From contig CAMLLU010000022.1 in the NCBI GenBank assembly GCA_946480925.1, forward strand, positions 13,223-77,222: a stretch of DNA of 64,000 nucleotides, written 5' to 3'. The stretch's first letter is position 1, and every line of letters begins with the position of its first letter. Below the pieces are notes generated by a model, which was given only the letters and a program-made list of their open reading frames with translations, had not been told where the DNA came from and searched no databases. This document shows, one piece after another, positions 8,952 through 18,000 of the stretch. The position numbers and the translations under genes are program-made. This stretch comes from an uncultured Rivibacter sp. GTDB taxonomy: Bacteria; Pseudomonadota; Gammaproteobacteria; Burkholderiales; Burkholderiaceae.

Positions 8952-9259
8952 CAGGCGTCGTCGTCACCGGTGCCGGCCGGGGGCTGGGGCGGCACCGAGC
9001 CTGCGCCGGCATCGTGTGCGACCAAATGCGTGGGCGCAGCCGCGGGCAACGGGTCGAGCGCGACGCGCACACCCAGGGCGGCGCACACGCGCAACAACTG
9101 CTCGACGCTCACCGACAGCGGGTCGCCTTCGATGCGGGCCACGCGCGCCTGGCTGAGCCCGAGGCGCCGGCCCAGCTCGGCTTGGCTCAGGCCCTTGGCC
9201 TTGCGCAATGCGCGCAAGTGGCTCGACAGCTGCGAGGGAACCAGGATGGGGTAACTCAT
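8948..9259 (-). CDS. hipB: HipB-type antitoxin, Xre/HTH DNA-binding
   Basis: 103-residue protein with a Cro/CI-type helix-turn-helix (LRKAKGLSQAELGRRLGLSQ, then ARVARIEGDP) and a Pro-rich tail. It is the cognate antitoxin and autorepressor for the overlapping hipA gene. Three palindromic sites immediately upstream are its likely operators. The ATG at 9259 lies only about seven bases after a plausible -10 box, so the transcript may be leaderless or nearly so. Confidence 0.9.
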   Translation of the reverse strand: MSYPILVPSQLSSHLRALRKAKGLSQAELGRRLGLSQARVARIEGDPLSVSVEQLLRVCAALGVRVALDPLPAAAPTHLVAHDAGAGSVPPQPPAGTGDDDAW

Positions 9260-9265
9260 CCTTGC

Positions 9266-9294
9266 AGACTATGCCGCCTCAGGCATGAATGCAA
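9266..9294 (-). promoter_or_regulatory. Candidate sigma-70 promoter of hipBA
   Basis: On the minus strand there is a -35-like TTGCAT (9294-9289), a 17-bp spacer and a -10-like TAGTCT (9271-9266). The spacer contains almost all of the first operator palindrome (9271-9286), so repressor binding would block RNA polymerase. The predicted start point falls at about 9259-9260, i.e. on the first base of the hipB ATG. Confidence 0.5.
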
Positions 9295-9340
9295 GTTATG
9301 CCTTTCTCGGCATGTTTTCACGAAATGCCGAATTCAGCAT
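9271..9340. promoter_or_regulatory. Three HipB operators, ATGCC-N6-GGCAT, at exact 27-bp spacing
   Basis: Three 16-bp palindromes lie upstream of hipB. 9271-9286 is ATGCCGCCTCAGGCAT (perfect arms). 9298-9313 is ATGCCTTTCTCGGCAT (perfect arms). 9325-9340 is ATGCCGAATTCAGCAT (one arm mismatch). Their starts are 27 bp apart each time, about 2.6 helical turns. Multiple spaced operators are known for hipBA of other bacteria, where HipB bends DNA cooperatively. The specific motif here is read directly from the sequence; binding is inferred. Confidence 0.75.
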
Positions 9341-9357
9341 ATGAGCATGAACGTGAG

Positions 9358-10032
9358 CTACTGCGAGCTCACCCGCAGCTGCACCACCCAACGCCGGCTG
9401 CGCTGCGCCTCGCGGCTGGACAGCCCGCCGCGAGAACGCTCCACGTCGGCCTCGCCGCTGCTGGCCACCGTGACCCACTCACCAAGCGGCAGCTGCACAG
9501 TGGTCAGCGTGCGCGCCGAATTCACCGCGCCCGGCGGCTGGCCGAGCGGCTGCAGCGCACCCGGCTGGCTCACGCTGCCGGACTCGGCCTGGATCTCCAC
9601 GGTGACCGGTGCTTCACCGCCCGGCCAGCGCGGCAGCACGGTGAAGCCGCGCCCCGCTTCGGCCCAGGTCGTCTGGCTCACCACCTGCGGGCCGCGCGGC
9701 GTGACGATGACCTCCCACCACTGCAACGGCAGCGCCTGCCCCAGCCGCACGCCGGCACGGCCACCGTTGAGCACGCGCACCTGCTGCGTGGTGCCCAGCG
9801 AGCTGCTGCTGGAGCGCGACTCGATCTGCACCCCGGCGCGGCCGGACACCTGCCCACCCGAGCCGACGACCACTTCGCCGCCGCTCAAGCCGCCACCGGA
9901 CACGCCGAGCGCCGCCTCGTCGCCCTGGCGCACTTCGATCAGCAGGTTGCGCTGCGGCAGCCGCAGCTCCTGCGCGCCCAGCACGCCGGCCCACAGGCAC
10001 AGCACCGCCGCCGCACAACGAACGATGTGCAT
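9358..10032 (-). CDS. Secreted protein of unknown function
   Basis: 224-residue protein beginning MHIVRCAAAVLCLWAG..., with a Sec-type signal peptide and probable cleavage near GVLGAQ-ELR. The mature part starts LRLPQRNLLIEVRQ and has a Gly/Ser-rich stretch (VSGGGLSGGEVVVGSGGQVSG), then beta-rich sequence with VLPRWPGG. It somewhat resembles periplasmic secretin-linked short domains, but I do not recognise the family. The ATG at 10032 is chosen over a GTG at 10041 because of an AGGGTG Shine-Dalgarno. It follows the next gene upstream almost without a gap. Confidence 0.7.
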   Translation of the reverse strand: MHIVRCAAAVLCLWAGVLGAQELRLPQRNLLIEVRQGDEAALGVSGGGLSGGEVVVGSGGQVSGRAGVQIESRSSSSSLGTTQQVRVLNGGRAGVRLGQALPLQWWEVIVTPRGPQVVSQTTWAEAGRGFTVLPRWPGGEAPVTVEIQAESGSVSQPGALQPLGQPPGAVNSARTLTTVQLPLGEWVTVASSGEADVERSRGGLSSREAQRSRRWVVQLRVSSQ

Positions 10033-10037
10033 GCGTG

Positions 10038-10439
10038 TCACCCTGCTGGCAGGGCCTTGCGGCCCGGGGCTGTGGCAAACCGATGCAGCACCCGCTGCAG
10101 CGCCTCGGGGTTCTCGTTCTCGAGCTTTTGCAGCAGTTTCAAGGCGGCCCGCTCGCGGTCTGCCTTGCGACGCTGCTTGATCTCCAGCACCTTGCCGTGT
10201 AGCTCGCGCAGGTTCACCAGCGCTTCGGTCTTCTCTTCTTCGCTGCCGGCCGCCGCATCGAGCAGCCAGCCCAGCTGCTTGCCGTAAGACGCGATCTCGA
10301 ACACCTCGCGCTCGATTTCCGGCACGCCGGCACCGGGCTTGATGCCGCCAAAGAACGCTTCAGGCGAGATGTCTTGCGTGACCGCGCCGCTCAGCGGCCA
10401 GTAGGTTTGCGGGGCGTAGATCCAGAACCAGGGGAACAT
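10038..10439 (-). CDS. Conserved-type hypothetical protein
   Basis: 133-residue protein beginning MFPWFWIYAPQTYWPLSG, with a Trp/Tyr-rich N-terminus followed by a largely helical, charged C-terminal half (ERAALKLLQKLENENPEALQ). The start has a very strong AAGGAGG Shine-Dalgarno at ideal spacing, which supports expression. It is probably co-transcribed with the secreted protein 5 bp downstream. I do not recognise the family; the helical region could be a coiled-coil interaction segment. Confidence 0.7.
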   Translation of the reverse strand: MFPWFWIYAPQTYWPLSGAVTQDISPEAFFGGIKPGAGVPEIEREVFEIASYGKQLGWLLDAAAGSEEEKTEALVNLRELHGKVLEIKQRRKADRERAALKLLQKLENENPEALQRVLHRFATAPGRKALPAG

Positions 10440-10658
10440 CGAGACCTCCTTGCTGATCTTGTTGGGTTCGGGCTGAAGGCTAAGGGTTGCGGCGCCGCTG
10501 CGCCACCCCATGCGCCAGCCGTTGGTCATGCCGTGTGAAGGCCCAGGCGCTTGCAAATTGGTTACAAGCGCCGACCCGGCACACCGCACACTGCGCGCCC
10601 AGGGAGCTTTCGCCCGGCCTCGCATCGGCGAGACCGGGCACACGGGCAGGTTGGATTG

Positions 10659-12983
10659 GTGAATTTGACGAGCTGGCGCGAGTCGCTGCGATCACGGATG
10701 CGTTCGGCGTGGGCAACTACAGCCCCGTGGTTGCGCCGGCACATGCCGCTGGCGGGCTACTTCAGCCTGCTGCTGGGCCCTGGGCTCGGCCCATGGGCAC
10801 GCGCCGCCCTGGCGCTGCGCGGGGCCGGCGTGGCTGTACTCGTGGGCGCCCTGCTGCTGGCTGGTTACGTGCTGTCGCTGGTGCCGCTCACGCCCGACGT
10901 GCAGGGCATGCTCAAGGCACGCGACGAAAAGCCGAGCCTGCTGCTGGCCACCGACGGCTCGGTCATCACCACCTATCGGCGCACCAACCGCGAATGGCTG
11001 CCGCTGGAGGCCATTCCGCCGCACGTGGTGGACGCGCTCATCACCACCGAAGACCACCGTTTCTGGCAGCACCCGGGCGTCGATTGGCAGCGCAGCCTCT
11101 CGGCCGTGCTGCACACGGTCTCGGGCGACCGCCAGGGCGGCTCCACCATCACGCAGCAGCTCGCACGCAACCTCTTCCCCAAGGAGATCGGCCGCTCGCT
11201 CTCGGCCACGCGCAAGCTCAAGGAGATGATCACCGCGCTCAAGCTGGAGCGCGCCTACTCCAAGCGCGAGATCCTCGAGACCTACCTGAACACCGTCTCG
11301 TTCCACTACAACGCCTGGGGCATCGAGATGGCTGCGCGCACCTACTTCGGCAAGCCCGCGCGAGCACTCACGGTGGCCGAAGGCGCCACGCTCATCGGCC
11401 TGCTCAAGGGCACCAGCGTCTACAACCCCGTGCTCAAGCCCGAGCGCGCCCGCGAGCGCCGCAACGTGGTGCTCGCGCAGATGGTGAAGCACGGCAAGCT
11501 CGACGCAGCGCAATACGACAAGCTGCGCCAGCGTCCCCTGCGCCTGGACTTCGAACGCCAGGACCCGGACGCCGGCCCCGCGCCGCACTTCGCCGATGCC
11601 GTGCGCCGCTGGCTCGCGAAATGGGCTGAAGCCCAGGGCTACGACCTCTATGCCGACGGCCTGGTGGTGCAGTCCACGCTCGACGCGAAGTTGCAGCGCA
11701 TGGCCAACCAGGCCGTGACGCGGCAGCTCGAGGCGCTGCAGGCGGTGGCCGACGTGGAATGGAGCCGCGAAAGCGAGAAGCTGCTTTCCACCCGGGCACG
11801 CAGCTACCAGCAGGCACGAGCGAAGGTAGAGCCCTTTGCCCACTTCTGGGCCACACGCGGCGATCTCGTCGACACCTTCGTGCGCGAAACGCGGGAATAC
11901 GCACAAGCGGTGGAGGCTGGCCGCCCGCCCGAGGAGGTGCTGGCCGAGCTGCGCGCCGACGCTGATTTCATGGCCGCGCTGCGCCAGCGCAAGACGCGGC
12001 TGGAGGCCGGCTTCGTGGCCGTCGACCCGGCCACCGGCGCGGTGCGTGCGTGGGTGGGCAGCCGCAGCTTCGTGGCCGACAGCTACGACCACGTGCAGCA
12101 GGCACGCCGCCAGCCGGGCTCGACCTTCAAGCCCTTCGTCTACGGCGCGGCGCTCGAAGCCGGCATGGACCCACAACAGCAGTTCCCCAGCCGCGCCCAA
12201 CCCATCCGCCTGCCCGATGGCAAGTGGTGGCGCCCGCGTGACATGGGCCGGGCCGAGGGCGAGATGACCAGCCTCGAAGACGGGCTCGTCCATTCACGCA
12301 ACAGCACCACGGCGCAGGTGATGCAGCAGGTCGGCCCGCAAGCGGTGGTGCAGTTCGCGCAGCGCCTGGGCGTGCGCGAGAGTGAGCTGGAGGCCGTGCC
12401 TTCGCTGGCGCTGGGCACGAGCTCCGTGTCGTTGCTTGAAATGGCGAGCGCCTACGCGAGCATCGCGGCGCTGGGCGAATACCGGGCGCCGCTGCTGATC
12501 ACCCAGGTGAGCGACGCGCAGGGCCATATGCTGGCCCGCTTTGCCCCAGCGCCGCAGCAGCCGGGTGAACGCGTGCTCGAGAGCGACGTTGCGGTGCAGC
12601 TGATCGACATGCTGCGCGGCGCGGTCGATCGCGGCACGGGCCAGGGCCTGCACACGGTGCACGGCATCAATGCCGACGTGGCCGGCAAGACCGGCACCAC
12701 GCAGAACAACACCGACGGCTGGTTCATGCTGATGCACCCGCAGCTCGTGAGCGGCGCGTGGGTCGGCTTCAACGACCCACGCATCACGATGCGCAGCGAC
12801 CACTGGGGCCAGGGCGCCCACAACGCGCTGCACGTGGTGGGCGACTTCACCAGCCAGGCGTTGGCCAGCGGCCGGCTCGACGCGGGAGCGCGGTTCCCGT
12901 CGCGCCTGGGCGCGCAGTTCGAGACGGTGCTGCGCAATGCCGGCGAAACGCTGCGGCGGTGGTTCGGCTTCGGCTCGCCGTAG
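10659..12983 (+). CDS. Class A penicillin-binding protein (PBP1-type)
   Basis: Bifunctional peptidoglycan synthase of about 774 residues. A membrane anchor (VAVLVGALLLAGYVLSLV) precedes a GT51 glycosyltransferase domain with the catalytic EDHRFW motif and GGSTITQQLARNL. The transpeptidase domain has SxxK in PGSTFKPF, SRN in HSRNSTTAQ, and KTGTT. A long insertion between the two domains (about 100 residues, charged and helical) separates GT51 from the transpeptidase and is unlike the shortest family members. The GTG at 10659 is preferred because in-frame codons before it (back to 10551) read like spacer; an ATG at 10551 remains possible. It stands alone between genes on the opposite strand. 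Confidence 0.9.
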   Translation: MNLTSWRESLRSRMRSAWATTAPWLRRHMPLAGYFSLLLGPGLGPWARAALALRGAGVAVLVGALLLAGYVLSLVPLTPDVQGMLKARDEKPSLLLATDGSVITTYRRTNREWLPLEAIPPHVVDALITTEDHRFWQHPGVDWQRSLSAVLHTVSGDRQGGSTITQQLARNLFPKEIGRSLSATRKLKEMITALKLERAYSKREILETYLNTVSFHYNAWGIEMAARTYFGKPARALTVAEGATLIGLLKGTSVYNPVLKPERARERRNVVLAQMVKHGKLDAAQYDKLRQRPLRLDFERQDPDAGPAPHFADAVRRWLAKWAEAQGYDLYADGLVVQSTLDAKLQRMANQAVTRQLEALQAVADVEWSRESEKLLSTRARSYQQARAKVEPFAHFWATRGDLVDTFVRETREYAQAVEAGRPPEEVLAELRADADFMAALRQRKTRLEAGFVAVDPATGAVRAWVGSRSFVADSYDHVQQARRQPGSTFKPFVYGAALEAGMDPQQQFPSRAQPIRLPDGKWWRPRDMGRAEGEMTSLEDGLVHSRNSTTAQVMQQVGPQAVVQFAQRLGVRESELEAVPSLALGTSSVSLLEMASAYASIAALGEYRAPLLITQVSDAQGHMLARFAPAPQQPGERVLESDVAVQLIDMLRGAVDRGTGQGLHTVHGINADVAGKTGTTQNNTDGWFMLMHPQLVSGAWVGFNDPRITMRSDHWGQGAHNALHVVGDFTSQALASGRLDAGARFPSRLGAQFETVLRNAGETLRRWFGFGSP

Positions 12984-13027
12984 CCGGCCGCCCACGGCCG
13001 CGCAGGTATCGGATCGGACAGACCGGG

Positions 13028-14005
13028 CTACAGATACAGGCGGATCACCTGCAGGGTCCAGTCCGCTTCGAGCCCCTTCTGCGTCTCCCAGAAGCTTGCC
13101 TGAGCTGCGAGGAAGGCTTTCGACTCCACGGTGCCAAGGTCGCCGATGGCCTTGATGGCCATGGCACGGTCTTGCCATACGCCACCGCGGTTTTCGTACA
13201 GCGACTTGAGCAGGTCGAACTTCGACGTTGCCTTCAAAGTGCCCAGTGACGAGATGGCGGCCAGGCGCACGTATTCGTCCGTGTCAGCCGTCAGCTTGGC
13301 CAGCGTTTCGATGGCCTTGGCGTTGCCGGTGAAACCGAGCGCATACACGTCGAGATAGCTGTCGCCGTTGCGCGGCGCCTCAAGCTTGCGCAGCAGTTCC
13401 TGCACGGCAGCGTCACTGGCCTTGTAGCCGTATTGATAGGTGGCGATCTTGCTCGCGAGTTCCTTGACGGCCACTGACAGCGGCTGGTTGAAGGTCGGCT
13501 CGATCACCTCGTCGAAGCTCCACACCGGGACCTTGCCACGCTTGACGAAAGTGCTGAAGCGCTGCTTCTGCATGCCAGTGTCGAGCTCAGCGCTCAAGAA
13601 GGTGAAGGTCACGAACGGCGAGAAACCGGACGCTCGGTGGTTCTGCATGCGGAAGGTGGTGAGATTCAGCTGCGGCTTGCCGTCGCCCGCGCGGCTCACC
13701 TTCGCCGGCACGCCACGCGAGGCCAGCTCCGCTTCCAGGTTGGCGGCCAGGAACTGCGGCGCGTCGATCGGCGCGTTGTCCACGTTCAGGACGGCCGGCA
13801 GCGTGCCCGTACTGAACGCCGCGCGTTCCTCCTGCTTGCGCGAATCGACCAGCACGATTTCGGCTGAACGGGGCGCCACGACGGCCTCGTACTTCAGCCC
13901 GGACGGCGTGGGCACCTTGACGATGTATCCGGTAGGTGCGCAGGCGCTCAACGACAGCGCCACGCAGACCGCAGCACAGCCGCGGACGACGTATCCAAGA
14001 ATCAT
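13028..14005 (-). CDS. HEAT-repeat-like lipoprotein
   Basis: 325-residue predicted lipoprotein with lipobox LSAC near residues 18-21. The N-terminal half is beta-rich (APRSAEIVLVDSRKQEE). The C-terminal half contains HEAT-like repeats (IETLAKLTADTDEYVRLAAISSLGTL, then AMAIKAIGDLG). No catalytic motif is visible. The start at 14005 has a GAGGG Shine-Dalgarno, and the 19 codons before it are unlikely to be translated. It may be a periplasmic or outer-membrane scaffold; the function is unknown. Confidence 0.75.
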   Translation of the reverse strand: MILGYVVRGCAAVCVALSLSACAPTGYIVKVPTPSGLKYEAVVAPRSAEIVLVDSRKQEERAAFSTGTLPAVLNVDNAPIDAPQFLAANLEAELASRGVPAKVSRAGDGKPQLNLTTFRMQNHRASGFSPFVTFTFLSAELDTGMQKQRFSTFVKRGKVPVWSFDEVIEPTFNQPLSVAVKELASKIATYQYGYKASDAAVQELLRKLEAPRNGDSYLDVYALGFTGNAKAIETLAKLTADTDEYVRLAAISSLGTLKATSKFDLLKSLYENRGGVWQDRAMAIKAIGDLGTVESKAFLAAQASFWETQKGLEADWTLQVIRLYL

Positions 14006-14114
14006 GATTCCCTCGGTTGAATGAATGTTGTAGGTGCACAAGCCGCACTGCACTGCGCGCAATGCAAGCGGCCGCGCAGACTAGCGCACCCGCATAACGA
14101 AACACTCGGGGCAA

Positions 14115-14675
14115 CTACGCCTTGCGAGGGTGGCCTTCCAGGTGCCCCAGCGGCAGCGCCCCACTGCCCTTCACCTCGCCCAGTGAAAAGCTGGTGTGCA
14201 GGTCTTTCACGTTCGGCAGCTTGAACAGCGTGTCCATCGACCAGCGGGCATAGGCGTCGAGGTCTGTGGTCAGCACCTCAAGTTCGAAGGTGCCGGCGCC
14301 GCTGATGTAGTGGCACGAGATGACCTCGGGCAGCGCACGGATGGCGTCTTCGAGCGCGCGGGTCGCCCCGGCGTTGTTGCGCTCGGCGTCCACCCGCACG
14401 AAGGCCAGCACGCCCAGGCCGATCTTGCGGCGGTCGATGGCGGCGCGGTAGCCCAGGATGTAGCCCTGCTCTTCGAGCCACTTCACGCGCCGCCAGGTGG
14501 GCGCCGGCGACAGGCCGATGCGGCCGGCCAGCTCGGCGTTCGAGAGACGCGCGTCGTGCTGCAACTCGCGAAGGATGGCGATGTCGTATCTGTCGAGCCC
14601 GGTGCCGTGCGGCGCCTCGGCTGCGGCCTCGTCGGCTGGGCGGGTTTTCCCTAATGATGGTTTTTTCGATGGCAT
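14115..14675 (-). CDS. Lrp/AsnC-family transcriptional regulator
   Basis: 186-residue protein with an N-terminal winged HTH (LDRYDIAILRELQHDARLSNAELAGRIGLSP) and a C-terminal RAM/ligand domain (CHYISGAGTFELEVLTTDLDAY). The ATG at 14675 has GGAGAAG upstream; an in-frame ATG at 14687 is less favoured. It is divergent from the indolepyruvate ferredoxin oxidoreductase gene. It is therefore a likely regulator of that gene in response to an amino acid, as is common for Lrp-type neighbours of 2-oxoacid oxidoreductases. Confidence 0.9.
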   Translation of the reverse strand: MPSKKPSLGKTRPADEAAAEAPHGTGLDRYDIAILRELQHDARLSNAELAGRIGLSPAPTWRRVKWLEEQGYILGYRAAIDRRKIGLGVLAFVRVDAERNNAGATRALEDAIRALPEVISCHYISGAGTFELEVLTTDLDAYARWSMDTLFKLPNVKDLHTSFSLGEVKGSGALPLGHLEGHPRKA

Positions 14676-14707
14676 TTGCTTCTCCATCGCCGATTCTGCG
14701 CAATGTT

Positions 14708-14721
14708 GTTGCCCATGCAAC
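14708..14721. promoter_or_regulatory. Candidate Lrp-type operator in the divergent spacer
   Basis: GTTGCCCATGCAAC has perfect 5-bp arms (GTTGC / GCAAC) around a 4-bp centre. It lies 33 bp upstream of the Lrp gene start, within the spacer shared with the oxidoreductase leader ORF. Lrp-family proteins often bind short dyads in such positions. This is only a positional inference. Confidence 0.35.
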
Positions 14722-14859
14722 CCCATTTACGGCATCGAAAGAAAAGATTTCAAAGGAGCGTTTGCCTACACTGACTGGCACACCCCCCACACCAGCCGGC
14801 CGGTGCGGCCAAGAGCCGCGCACGACGCCTGCCTCACCACAAGACCAGGAGACGCCCGC

Positions 14860-15021
14860 ATGAACGCGCCCCTCCCCGAGCACATCCGCAAGGCCCTCGA
14901 AAGCGTTTCGCTCGACGACAACCCGCGCAGCGGGTTGCGGCGCAGCCACAAATACGCCGTGGGCTGCGCAGCGGCACACCGCGCATTTGGAGTCGAGCGT
15001 CGTCGCACGCAGGAGGTCTGA
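14860..15021 (+). CDS. 53-aa leader ORF duplicating the N-terminus of the downstream enzyme
   Basis: The ORF starts at an ATG with a CCAGGAG Shine-Dalgarno and ends with a TGA one base before the ATG of the indolepyruvate oxidoreductase gene. Its first 20 residues (MNAPLPEHIRKALESVSLDD) are identical to those of the downstream enzyme, and all five base differences over this stretch are synonymous. It then diverges into an Arg-rich tail. The tail DNA contains a perfect hairpin (14920-14936, AACCCGC/GCGGGTT) and a second stem (14940-14947 / 14962-14969). It could be a coupled leader peptide or a decayed partial duplication of the gene start. Confidence 0.6.
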   Translation: MNAPLPEHIRKALESVSLDDNPRSGLRRSHKYAVGCAAAHRAFGVERRRTQEV

Positions 15022-15022
15022 C

Positions 15023-18000
15023 ATGAACGCCCCCCTCCCCGAGCACATTCGCAAGGCTCTTGAGAGCGTTTCGCTCGACGACAAATACGCGCTGGAGTCG
15101 GGCAACGCCTTCATGAGCGGCGTTCAAGCGCTGGTGCGGCTGCCGATGCTGCAGCGCAAGCGCGACACGGCCACCGGCCTCAACACCGCCGGCTTCATCT
15201 CCGGCTACCGCGGCTCACCGCTGGGCGGCTACGACCAGGCGCTGTGGAGCGCGAAGAAGCACCTGGCGGCCAACAACATCGTCTTCCAGCCCGGCGTGAA
15301 CGAAGAGCTGGGCGCCACGGCCGTGTGGGGCACGCAGCAGCTCGACCTCTACCCGCAGAGCAAGAAGTTCGACGGTGTGTTCGGCATCTGGTACGGCAAG
15401 GGCCCGGGCGTGGACCGCTGCTCCGACGTCTTCAAGCACGCCAACATGGCCGGCACCGCGAGGCATGGCGGCGTGATCGCCATTGCGGGTGACGACCACA
15501 TCTCCAAGAGCTCGACCGCCGCGCACCAGAGCGACCACATCTTCAAGGCCTGCGGCCTGCCGGTGTTCTTCCCGTCGAACGTGCAGGAGATCCTCGACCT
15601 GGGCCTGCACGCCTTCGCGATGAGCCGCTTCTCGGGCGTGTGGGCGGGCATGAAGACGATCCAGGAGATCGTGGAGTCGTCCACCTCCGTGAGCGTGGAC
15701 CCCGGCCGCGTGAACATCGTGCTGCCGGAGGACTTCACCATGCCGCCGGGCGGCCTGCACATCCGCTGGCCGGACCCGCCGCTGGAGCAGGAAGCGCGGC
15801 TCATGGACCACAAGTGGTACGCCGCGCTGGCCTACGTGCGCGCCAACCGGCTCAACCACACCGTTATCGATTCCCCCAACGCGCGGCTGGGCCTCATTGC
15901 CAGCGGCAAGAGCTACAACGACACGCGCCAGGCGCTGTTCGACCTCGGGCTCGACGAAGAGACCTGCCGCCGCATCGGCATCCGCCTGCACAAGGTGGGC
16001 GTGGTGTGGCCGCTCGAAGCCACCATCACGCGCGAGTTCGCGCTGGGCCTGCAGGAGATCCTGGTCATCGAGGAAAAGCGGCAGGTCATCGAGTACCAGC
16101 TGAAGGAAGAGCTCTACAACTGGCGCCCCGACGTGCGGCCCAACGTGCTGGGCAAGTTCGACGAACCCGAAGGCGACCAGACCGGCGGCGAATGGTCGAT
16201 GCCCAACCCGAGCGAGAACTGGCTGCTGCGCGCCAAGGCCGACCTCACGCCGGCCATCATTGCCCGCGCGATCGGCAAGCGGCTCGTCAAGCTGGGCGTG
16301 GACAGCGACGTGCGCGCGCGCATCGAGTCGCGCCTGGCCGTCATCGACGCCAAGGAGCGCAGCCTCGCCACGCTGGACGCCGGCCGCATCGGCGAGCGTA
16401 CGCCGTGGTTCTGCTCGGGCTGCCCGCACAACACCAGCACACGCGTTCCCGAAGGCTCACGTGCGGTGGCCGGCATCGGCTGCCACTACATGGTCACGTG
16501 GATGGACCGCTCCACCAGCACCTTCACGCAGATGGGCGGCGAAGGCGTGCCCTGGGTGGGCCAGGCGGCGTTCACGAAGGAAAAACACATCTTCGCGAAC
16601 CTGGGCGACGGCACCTACTACCACTCGGGCCTGCTGGCGGTGCGCCAGAGCATCGCGGCCAAGGTCAACATCACCTACAAGATCCTCTACAACGACGCGG
16701 TCGCCATGACCGGTGGCCAGCCGGTGGACGGCACGATGACCGTGCCGCAGATGACGCGCGAGCTCGAGGCCGAGGGCGCCAGGAAGATCGTCATCGTCAC
16801 CGACGAGCCGGCCAAGTACAACGCGCCGCTCAACCTGGCGCCGGGCGTCACCATCCACCACCGCGACCAGCTCGACGAGGTGCAGCGCCAGCTGCGCGAG
16901 ATCGAGGGCGTGACCATCCTCATCTACGACCAGACCTGCGCCACCGAGAAGCGCCGCCGCCGCAAGCGCGGCACCATGGCCGAGGCCGAGAAGCGGGTGG
17001 TGATCAACGAGTTGGTGTGCGAGGGCTGCGGCGACTGCTCGGTGAAGAGCAACTGCCTGTCGGTCGAGCCGGTGGAAACCGAATTCGGCCGCAAGCGCCG
17101 CATCAACCAGAACACCTGCAACAAGGACTATTCCTGCGTCAACGGCTTCTGCCCGAGCTTCGTCACCGTCGAAGGCGGGCAGCTCAAGAGGCCCAAGAAA
17201 GACAAGGCTCGCAGCCCCTTCGAGCTGCCGCCGGTCGCCGAGCCGCAAGTGCCCGCGGCGCCGCGCGCCTGGGGCATCCTGGTCGCAGGCGTGGGCGGCA
17301 GCGGCATCATCACCATCGGCCAGTTGCTGGGCATGGCGGCTCACATCGAAGGCAAGGGCATCGTCACGCAAGACGCGGCGGGCCTGGCGCAAAAGGGCGG
17401 CGCCACGTGGAGCCACATCCAGATCGCCGACACGCCGCAGGCCATTCACTGCACGAAGGTGGGCACCGCCGAGGCCGATCTCGTGATCGCGTGCGACCCG
17501 CTGGTGGCGGCCAAGAAGGAATCGCTCGCCGTCATGCGCGAGGGCCGCACCCACGTGGCCCTCAACACGCACGGCACGCCGACCGCGAGCTTCGTCAACA
17601 ACCCGAACTGGCAGTTCCCCGAGGGCAATTGCGAAGCCGCCATCGAACAGGCCGCCGGCTCCGGCGGCGTGGCGAAGTTCGATGCCGAACAGCTGGCGGT
17701 GCAACTGCTGGGCGACTCGCTCTACACCAACCCGCTGATGCTGGGCTACGCGTGGCAGAAGGGCTGGATCCCGCTGCAGAAGAGCTCGCTGCTGCGCGCG
17801 ATGGAACTCAACGGCGTGCAGGTCGACAACAACAAGGCCGCCTTCGAATGGGGCCGCCGTGCAGCGCACGACCTCAACGCGGTGATGGCGCTCACCACCA
17901 CCGCACAGGTGATCCAGTTCGCCCGCAAGCCGGGCCTCGATGAAGTGATCAGCAAGCGCGTGGAGTTCCTCACCGGCTACCAGAACGCCGCCTATGCGCA

